Below, piece by piece: positions 57,232 to 64,000 of a stretch of DNA of 64,000 nucleotides (its first letter is position 1; each line of letters opens with the position of its first letter). The notes beneath the pieces were generated by a model, which was not told where the DNA came from, did not search any database, and saw only the letters and a list, made by a program, of their open reading frames with translations. A program made the translations under genes and the position numbers. This DNA is from Epiperipatus broadwayi (taxonomy: Eukaryota > Onychophora > Udeonychophora > Euonychophora > Peripatidae): positions 2,796,001 to 2,860,000 of the forward strand of contig JAQFVV010006221.1 in NCBI GenBank assembly GCA_028023455.1, read 5' to 3'.

Positions 57232-57444
57232 TCAGGCACTGAGAAGAAAGACCATGGTGTTTCTTGATCTTAAACTCAGAGGTAAAAAGCCAATAAACTC
57301 ACCATGCTGGCTAATGTGTGTTGGTGAGCAGCCCATCCATATGAATAAACACATAGTAATAACAGCTGCAATGACAAGAACGTATGGAGTGGACATTAGG
57401 AATTTGCCCTGCTCAGTTTCTTTAAGGCCTCCAAGAGGAATCAA
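57232..57444 (-). CDS. Small upstream ORF of RTE copy 2 (possible ORF1)
   Basis: 70 codons starting MIPLGGLKETEQGKFLMS, with a hydrophobic stretch YVLVIAAVITMCLFIWMG that could span a membrane, ending TMVFLLSA. It lies just upstream of the main frame, where RTE elements may carry a tiny ORF1. Copy 1 has the same sequence broken by stops, so expression is unproven. It could equally be untranslated leader. Confidence 0.25.
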   Translation of the reverse strand: MIPLGGLKETEQGKFLMSTPYVLVIAAVITMCLFIWMGCSPTHISQHGEFIGFLPLSLRSRNTMVFLLSA

Positions 57445-57483
57445 AGGGTCTCCTTTCAGTTAATAGCAAACTCCTTTCTGCAG

Positions 57484-57485
<2 letters not shown>

Positions 57486-57577
<92 letters not shown>
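57486..57577. repeat. (AT)n microsatellite, ~46 units
   Basis: The longest uninterrupted AT tract in the window, at the 5' end of RTE copy 2. Confidence 0.95.
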
Positions 57578-57580
<3 letters not shown>

Positions 57581-58176
57581 GAGTAAGATGGAGTGAGAGT
57601 TATTTAAAACTATAACAGCTAGTAGAGTGATGTCAAATCAATTTGTATACTTTAATATCAATTGATTTTAGAATGACTAATATATAAGTTTACAGATTAA
57701 AGTTATTTCAATTATTTTAAAATTTTGTACACAAACAGACCAATATCATTTATTAATGACTAGTAATATTTTATAATAGTAAAAAAGAAAAGTTCAAAAA
57801 TGCAGTAGGAGGTTTTCCAACTATAGCATATTATTGTATATGATATCTAAAGAACAATTGATTAATTAATAGTGCTTGATGCCTAAATATCGATCACAAT
57901 CTTGGTTGAACTATTACCCAATACTTTTAATATATTAATTAAACATTATTCATATTCACTGTGCTTTTGTTAGGTTTCAATATTATCGAGAAGATTAGTT
58001 AGAACAAAATAAGTATCATATCAAAATTAGTTAGTAATAGAATATGAATGATATAAAGTATAATCTTATCAATTGAACGAAGTGATTACACATTTATTTA
58101 CTATAAATATAAACTTAAAAGTGTTATTATACATTTAAATATATCTAAGAATACATACATAAAATAAAGATTTTAC
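57578..58176. other. DUOX intron sequence, no feature
   Basis: AT-rich with nothing recognisable up to the exon at 58177. Confidence 0.5.
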
Positions 58177-58305
58177 CTTTGCATGATTACGCTGAACTGA
58201 ATGAAGAATTGATGGAAAATTTGGCCGTCCAAAATGATTAATTGCTTTGAGCCCAGTAAACATACTTCTGTTTGCAACTTGTTGAAAGTGATTTTCACAA
58301 ATATA
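58177..58305 (-). CDS. Duox: Dual oxidase (DUOX) exon, NADPH-binding region
   Basis: 43 codons, phase 0 at both ends. It reads YICENHFQQVANRSMFTGLK, then AINHFGRPNFPSIL and ends RNHAK. This stretch (YICENHFQ...SMFTGLKAxNHFGRP) is strongly conserved in DUOX between the two halves of the NADPH-binding domain. Acceptor TTTTTTAG on the upstream side; donor GTAAAA on the downstream side. It joins the exon at 58386 (ending TTML) across an 80-bp intron and the exon at 25119 across 32.9 kb. Confidence 0.9.
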
Positions 58306-58385
58306 CTAAAAAACATATATTGAATAAAAATTGAATGTCTTTAATTATTAAGCTAATACTATGAAGTCAAAGTCTCTTTACTTAC

Positions 58386-58706
58386 AAGCATAGTGGTTCT
58401 GAGATCAAACTTATGAAAAAATTGTGTGATGAATATATGAGTTTCTAAGACATTCGTTACATCTTTGTCCTCTACTTCTCTTAAAACATCAATAAACCAT
58501 TCAAAATATTTGTGTGTTGGACACACCCAAATGAAATAAACCTTTTTACACCGAACACCAGAATATCGATTTGTAGAAGTTCCAAAAACCAAATCACTTA
58601 AAATAGAAGCATAAGGAGTAACTCCTATTCCACCCCCTACCATTACTGCTGCTTCAAATTTATACCATTCCTGATTTCCACCTCCATAAGGGCCTTCTAC
58701 ACGAAT
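58386..58706 (-). CDS. Duox: Dual oxidase (DUOX) exon, FAD/NADPH-binding core
   Basis: 107 codons, phase 0. It starts IRVEGPYGGGNQEWYKFE (GPYGGG phosphate-binding motif), then MVGGGIGVTPYASIL, the glycine-rich NADPH motif of ferric reductase/NOX enzymes. The middle is CKKVYFIWVCPTHKYFEWF, then IDVLREVEDKDVTNVLE. It ends THIFITQFFHKFDLRTTML, a DUOX signature. The acceptor is AATAG and the donor GTAAGT. All residues needed for nucleotide binding look present. The product would sit on the cytosolic side of the membrane and pass electrons to the heme-bearing transmembrane part encoded upstream. Confidence 0.93.
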
Positions 58707-58783
58707 CTATTAATAGTATAAATATCAGTTTTAGTAAATATAATATATTAATAATTATAAATACATATTGTTTTATACTTAAC

Positions 58784-59013
58784 CTTTGGAAAGGAAGCAT
58801 CTCCCAAGTTATTTGGATCAAAAGTATTTCTCAATTTCCAAGTCCAGGGTCCTTGAGCTTTTACATGAATGGATAGATATCCTTCATGAGGGGCAGATGT
58901 CAGTGTAAAGGCATGATATTCATCTCTTGTGAAACCTTCACATGCAACCCTAACCCACTGTCCAGAACGATAATTAAATTGAGGTGGCCTAGTAAATATT
59001 ATATGAGTTACAT
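58784..59013 (-). CDS. Duox: Dual oxidase (DUOX) exon, FAD-binding beta-barrel
   Basis: 76 codons plus two bases of a split codon; the upstream exon must end with one base (Asp expected). It reads VTHIIFTRPPQFNYRSGQWV, then RVACEGFTRDEYHAFTLTSA and PHEGYLSIHVKAQGPWTWK, ending DASFPK. This is the FAD-binding barrel that precedes the NADPH lobe. The FAD motif is usually HPFTLTSAP; here it is HAFTLTSAP, one base change from Pro to Ala. The acceptor is ATTAG and the donor GTTAAG. A 77-bp intron separates it from the next exon. Upstream exons (peroxidase-like domain, EF hands, transmembrane helices) are not in the window as far as I can see. Confidence 0.92.
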
Positions 59014-59350
59014 CTAATAAAATAAAATAAATAACTAATTATATACATGGAAAAACTATTTTTTATTGAAAATTCTAAGCAATTAAATATTTATCTCATA
59101 AGACAGTGTACTTTTCTGTTTGTTAGCATACACATAATATGTAATGAACTAAAATCAGATAGCATTCAAATCAGCAAGAAATTAATGCTTTCAGCAGACT
59201 AATCATGAAAGAATTTTTATTACAATAAACATTACTAAATTTTATATTTGAACTCTGTTTTAGTATTTTTACATTATAAAAGTTAGAATGGTAGAGCATC
59301 AAAATGTAATTACATATTAATAAATATAATTGAAAATCGATTATCTAAAG
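59014..59350. other. DUOX upstream intron, no feature
   Basis: AT-rich intron sequence before the hAT element. Confidence 0.5.
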
Positions 59351-59829
59351 CAGGGGTGGGAAAATAGCAGCCCAAGGGCCACATGTGGCCTACTAAGAGT
59401 TTTTATGTGGCCTGCCAAGACATCAGAAAAGTCTGCCTTGAATTGAGATTTCTGCGCAACCGAAGATTCATCACATATTTTCCAGTAGAATGGCCACGTC
59501 AATACACATGCACAGTATAGATACGATGTGCAGTGCTTTTCCAATTAATCTGGTTAATTTCAATTTTGTCTTTGCATTAGCAAATATATACATTTCCAAC
59601 TTTAGTGAACCCTCCAAAAAAATGTAAAATAGGTGATGAAGGTCGTGTGTTTAATGAAGAATGGACAAACAAATATTTCTTTGGTAATAGAGGGAATAAA
59701 GCAGTGTGTTTATTGTGTCATGAAAAAAAGGTGCAGCCCTTCACTAACCTTTGTTTCCACAAAGTGGCCCTTGATGTGGCCCTCCACTGACCTCTGTGGC
59801 CCTCGAGCCAAAACAATTGCCCAACCCTG
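59351..59829 (+). mobile_element. Internally deleted hAT element, 479 bp, with TSD
   Basis: Termini CAGGGGTGGG and CCCAACCCTG are inverted repeats with one mismatch. The flanks ATCTAAAG (59343-59350) and ATCTAAAA (59830-59837) match at seven of eight bases, the hAT duplication length. Subterminal GGGCCAC and GTGGCC motifs recur. It keeps only the start of a BED-finger transposase. A non-autonomous derivative inserted in a DUOX intron. Confidence 0.85.
59605..59790 (+). pseudogene. hAT transposase N terminus (BED zinc finger), truncated
   Basis: MNPPKKCKIGDEGRVFNEEW then TNKYFF and NKAVCLLCHEKK: this matches the N terminus of GTF2IRD2/ZBED5-type hAT transposases, with the first Cys pair (CLLC) of the BED finger. 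After CHEKK it runs straight into the 3' subterminal repeat, so the rest of the finger and the catalytic domain were lost by internal deletion. Same transposase group as the remnant at 1-1725. Confidence 0.7.
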
Positions 59830-61060
59830 ATCTAAAAGCACCCCATCTTGATTTTTTAACATGAATGATATAGCTAAGAGATTGTATATTATGTAAAAGT
59901 TTAAATTAAAATATTAATTGGTAATGAAAATAAAAGGTAAGTATAAATAGTTAAAAAAGAAAAAAAAATACAAGTTGATTGATTCAATGGTCACCATCTT
60001 TTTTTTTCAAGACACTTCAGATGGTAACTCCTTATTAAATATTGCCTAATAGTATATAATTTAAAAAATTTTCATATCTATCAATAAACTACAAATTTTT
60101 AAATAATTTATGAACTATATTTCTTGTGTTTATTATTACTAAACTGCTTATGAAAGTAATCATTATTAAAAATTAATACTTGCTTCTCATTTTTGTGACT
60201 CGCTTAACATTTTATTTTAGATATATGATTAGAATTAATTTGACTACTGTAATTATAAAATTCGAAACAAATAATTAAGATTCTTCATTTACTTGGTAAA
60301 AAAAAACATACAAATCTATCAGCCCAATAAGACAGAATACATATTTTTTATAGATTTCTAGCATAATTCAACTTTTATTTTGTATATTTATTTAGCCTTT
60401 AGTAAACCAACACTAGAATCTACTTTTTTCTTTTACATTATTTTATTAATTTCACTCATTAAACATCTCTTAAATTTTATAATCAATATTCTATATCAAA
60501 TAATTCAACATTGTATTATTGTTATTATTAATTATTCTTATCTATATCAATACATTACATCTATTGACTTTCAAATTGTTTTCTACATTTTAATCCAATT
60601 TTTCATCTATTTTACCCCCTCATTAAATATTATCAGATAATAACTATTATGAGCAATAGCAAATGAATAAAAGCAATTGGTTTGCTTTTTCACTAATGAA
60701 GGAGGAGGGAAGTGTTTTCTAATCGAGTTATAACTGTTTCCTTCTTGCTTTAATGCCTGAGTATGATTTGATCTCGTATTAGGTCATACATATGTTTAGT
60801 TAACTATTTTTTTTTCATAATTCTGTTATCTTTCCTAAACTCACAAGAAAAGAAAACATGCCAATTTGTTTCAAAATTATTTCATTTGCTAAAACTCATC
60901 TTTTATTTTTTAAGAATGAAATAATAATCATAATCATTATAAATAAATAATACTATGGGGGGAAATGATGAGGGTCAGGTTATGGCCCATGTACCTTGAA
61001 CTCTAGAGTTGGTTACTCTGCCATTGTACAAAGGCATAAAGGATTATCACCACCATTATA
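59830..61060. other. No recognised feature
   Basis: Very AT-rich. The open stretch at 60380-60640 encodes Ile/Tyr/Phe-rich low-complexity peptide and is not credible as a gene. Confidence 0.5.
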
Positions 61061-61065
61061 ATAAT

Positions 61066-61105
61066 CATCATCATCATCATCATTATTATTATTATTATTA
61101 TTATT
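61066..61105. repeat. (ATC)n(ATT)n microsatellite
   Basis: CATCAT units passing into ATTATT units. Confidence 0.9.
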
Positions 61106-61106
61106 T

Positions 61107-61164
61107 AAATACAATTTATCCAAACTTCAAACACTTTTTAGTTTTGTTTGGATAAATTGTATTT
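61107..61164. repeat. 19-bp perfect hairpin
   Basis: AAATACAATTTATCCAAAC (61107-61125) and its exact complement (61146-61164) with a 20-nt loop. It follows the microsatellite; another (ATT)n patch lies at 61208. Possibly a tiny MITE. Confidence 0.75.
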
Positions 61165-61389
61165 ATATGATATTACGGCAAACATAAAGAAAAGTGTGAT
61201 TTTGGTATTATTATTATTATTATAAAATACTCAATCTCAACAATTATATAACAAATTATTTTGTCTATTCAGAATTTTTTTTATTGTAATATAATTTGAA
61301 TAGTTTATTATTACTCTATATCGATTTAAAATGAAATTTTGCTCAAGAAACAAGACTATATCAACAGCTGCTACTAACATCCAATATTA

Positions 61390-61790
61390 GCAGTAGCAAG
61401 CTATCCATACAGTAGTGCGACTCAGTGCAAGCCTTAGTAATCAATGGATGCAGGAAGATTTATACATAAAATCCTTATCTAATGCCTACTCAACCAATAT
61501 CTCCAAACTAATTTCTAGCTTGTGATTTTCATCAGCGAGGAGCTTTGGATCTAAGAACATTGCACTAATCTATTGCAACCCTGAATTCAGCAGCCAACTT
61601 TTACCTATTTAGCTATCAAGCTAGAAGCTCAAGATAAAAACACATCAAGATTTTCAACCCACTTTGCATAATCATATAGATATGAACCTAGTTCAACATC
61701 TATACATTTTTGTGAGTTGGTTTTTAAAATCACAGTTACCATTTCATAGGAAATAGTGATCATGTAACGTTTTGGTGATATAAATATCTG
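61390..61790. mobile_element. Hairpin MITE family Y, copy 3 (partial)
   Basis: CTATCCATACAGTAGTGCGA, AGTAATCAATGGATGCAG and TAATGCCTACTCAACCAATA match family Y. The far end GTGATCATGTAACGTTTTGG matches the outer terminus of the 19190 copy. The middle has a different insert (61585-61735). Confidence 0.6.
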
Positions 61791-63060
61791 ATATTGTTGT
61801 TGCTAAATATAAAAATTAAATTGAGACATAAAAAAAAAAAAAGGAAAAAAATAAGGCAAAGTAGAAGAAAAACAACATATATAAAAAAAATACAGGTTCC
61901 ATCTAACATAAGATTGTTAAAAAAGAAAAGGGCATGCATATATATATAAAATCTATAGTTAGTCATTTAAGATATCGTGTATCATTCAAGTCCTGCAATG
62001 TCAACTTGAACTTTAAATCAGGAATCATTAGTATTTAAAATTATCAAGATATCATCACTTTACTAATTTAGTAAGATCAATTCAGATTTCAATATAAGAT
62101 AAAAAGTAAAATCAGCAAAAGAAAAGACATGTAAAAAAGTACCTGTGATGTTCGAATATTCAGTTGGCACATTACAATCTTTGCTCTTTTATTTAGCTTT
62201 TGAATCGCGATTCTATTACTGCGTTAAACAGGTAATTCATTAGCAAATGCTTTCTTATTTACAATTAAGTATCTGAAATTAATAACTTTTTTAAAAAAAA
62301 AAAAACTTCCGGTATTCACCGTAGCTATTTTACAGCAGTAATTTAAAAAGATTAAACTGAATTCTTTTTAATATTTGGTTGAATTTTTAAAAACTCTCTG
62401 ACTTTTAGAATAAATTAAAATAATAAAGAAGTATAATATCATGATTTTAGATTTTTTTATTACTAATTTTGATGCGTTAACTTTATTGAAAAAGACTTAA
62501 AATCTGATAACGACAAATCCATTTGCAAGAAGAAAAAAAAATAACGAAGTATTTGTAATGGTAATGGATATAAAAATACTTCTTGTTAGACCAAATAAAA
62601 AGTTTCTGAACATGGGACATATGCTCATGGACTCCAACATTCCAATCATCTGATTCAAAATCGTATATATTATAAAAAATCACTTCTTAGCCTTTATTTT
62701 CTCTTTCCGCTCTACATTCACCAAACATTCTACCAAAAATAACATATATAGTTTTTGACCAATACTGTTTTTTAGTTCCAAAATTCTATCCTCAGGTTCT
62801 TGTCATAAAGTTTAAGAAAAAAAAATACAGACTAAATTCTTATTTTATTTTCGCGACCTTTTTTCGATATCCAAAGCTCTTGCCATTGTACAAAATAACA
62901 ATAAATTTCTTCTATTACTATAACACTTTCTTCACATTATATATCTTCATTTTTATATGATTCTGTTGTGTTTAATCATGAATATACATATAAACACAAA
63001 CGAGTATACATACGTTTATAATACATTTATTAATAATATATAGATACAAAATATACACTC
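61791..63060. other. No supported gene
   Basis: AT-rich. Minus-strand frames at 61760-61966 and 62483-62683 lack recognisable domains. Confidence 0.45.
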
Positions 63061-63089
63061 GATTTACAATTATTTATGGATAGCTATAC

Positions 63090-64000
63090 TTGCCTACTAC
63101 TGTTGGCGAGATATAGTTTTCAATTCTAGAGTGAACTGTTGAAGAACTGATTGTACATGCACTTATAAGTTTACTACCTACTTCTGTACTTGATAGCCTA
63201 TCTCATGAGTAGGTATGGCATCTCTTCTGGCCTTAATGACAATTTGCCATTGAGTTGGCTTTGGTTCTGGAAGTTTCCAGTCCTGAATGTGGACTTGCCT
63301 TGCTGCATAACTGTTGGCTTAATTAGCTATAGTCTGCAGAATGAGCACCATTGTTCAGGTTAGCAGAAGTTTCCTTTGATTGTATATGAAGAACCAGGTT
63401 ACTGTTAGCCAGGTTGAACAATTGTTCTCTGCCTTACTTTCAAAAAAAGCTCCCAGATTCTCAATCTTATGGAAACATTTGGATTCAGCGAGCATCATTT
63501 CTTATTGCAGAGTTTTTGTCATTGGCTATATGTTATCTCTTTATATACATATTAGTTAGTAGCAATGAATGCTCAATCCGATTGTGATAAGAAAGGAATC
63601 TGGACTAGTCATCTCCCTGAGTAAAAATAGCTCTGGAGAATGTAGTCATGCAGGTGCCTTGGAAATCATCTTCACTTTGTTCTTCCGGCACTAAGCAAGT
63701 CCACTGTTGTCATCATTTGTTTTTTTGGAACTGATTGGAAGACATCTTCACTTTGTTCTTCTGGCTCTAAGCAAGTCCACTGTTGTCATCATTTGTTTTT
63801 TTTGGAACTGAAGTTTCATTACAGTTGGCTGTTGATGTGTGATTTAATTAAATTTGATTTCTGTGGTGATGATGTTATTGTCCATCAGCCTTTTTAATCA
63901 CCACTGTTTGAAGTCCTTTAAATTCAATCACCAGCCTTTTTAATCACCACTTTTCAAAGTCCTTTAAGTTCAATCTGCTGGGATCCATTTGATGGTTTTA
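63090..64000. repeat. Unclassified complex repeat with internal duplications
   Basis: Less AT-rich than its surroundings, starting near CTACTGTTGGCGAGATATAG. Contains a 76-bp tandem duplication (about 63661-63813; TTCACTTTGTTCTTC at 63671 and 63747) and a ~45-bp one (about 63886-63975; AGCCTTTTTAATCACCACT twice). No coding frame. A TGTTGGCGAG start would suit an LTR, but the other end lies outside the window. Confidence 0.4.

Larger units (their letters stand above)
54186..57485 (-). mobile_element. RTE-type LINE, copy 2, nearly full length
   Basis: Bounded by (AT)n tracts at both ends. It includes about 310 bp upstream of the main frame, shared with copy 1, and the C terminus to the TAATGGTTGATAATGA tail. 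Confidence 0.87.
25245..58176 (-). other. Duox: 32.9-kb last intron of DUOX
   Basis: Donor GTAAAA follows exon position 58177 and acceptor TTTTTTAG precedes 25244, both on the minus strand and phase 0. The intron holds both LTR elements, two RTE LINEs and many MITEs. The other introns in the gene's 3' part are 77 and 80 bp. Splicing across this distance is inferred from frame and homology only. Confidence 0.75.

Noticed and set aside
61760-61966. 68-codon minus-strand hydrophobic frame
   Set aside because: Phe/Leu-rich translation of a poly-A/AAG tract.
62145-62210. Possible additional DUOX exon ending at a GT donor before 62141
   Set aside because: The only phase that would join the exon at 59013 has a stop 16 codons upstream, and the residues do not match the expected membrane-proximal DUOX sequence.
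62483-62683. Minus-strand frame containing FESDDWNVGVHEHMSHVQ
   Set aside because: No family recognised and no good acceptor or donor. Could be an exon fragment, but unsupported.

Overview
The window is AT-rich animal nuclear DNA made mostly of old transposable elements, with one recognisable host gene. That gene is a dual oxidase (DUOX/NADPH oxidase) on the minus strand. Three exons at 58177-59013 encode the FAD/NADPH-binding dehydrogenase domain, separated by introns of only 80 and 77 bp. The terminal exon lies about 33 kb away at 25119-25244 and ends in the family's C-terminal HHFENF. All four exons have consensus splice sites, and phase and reading frame agree across every junction visible in the window. 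The protein resembles arthropod DUOX more than vertebrate DUOX, so an arthropod with large TE-filled introns is my best guess; species is not determined. The 5' exons lie beyond 64000.

Layout: 1-25118 is downstream of the gene. It holds the 3' part of a hAT transposon, a 5'-truncated LINE, degenerate RTE fragments, tRNA-derived SINEs, several hairpin MITE families, an 18S rRNA fragment and a tandem array of tRNA-derived units. 25245-58176 is the giant last intron of DUOX. It contains a fold-back element, a Penelope-like fragment, a Merlin-like transposase remnant, a Ty3/gypsy element with both LTRs (33273-40637), two nearly full-length but broken RTE-type LINEs (41034-44515 and 54186-57485, both minus), and a second LTR element that keeps only gag sequence (about 45784-54022). 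A 1.5-kb DNA transposon with perfect 17-bp terminal inverted repeats is nested in that element's 5' LTR. 59014-64000 is the intron upstream of the first visible DUOX exon, with an internally deleted hAT element and further MITEs.

The elements recur across the window: at least seven SINE copies in two subfamilies, a fold-back family (four copies with both arms plus solo arms), four copies of a ~90-bp MITE, and about seven RTE copies. Every transposon coding region read here is broken by stops or frameshifts. I found no CRISPR, operon or prokaryotic feature and no intact functional RNA gene. The most unusual items are the tRNA-derived tandem array beside the 18S fragment, the fold-back family whose two arms match each other at copy-specific variants, the nested 17-bp-TIR transposon, and the 33-kb intron splitting DUOX before its last 41 codons.
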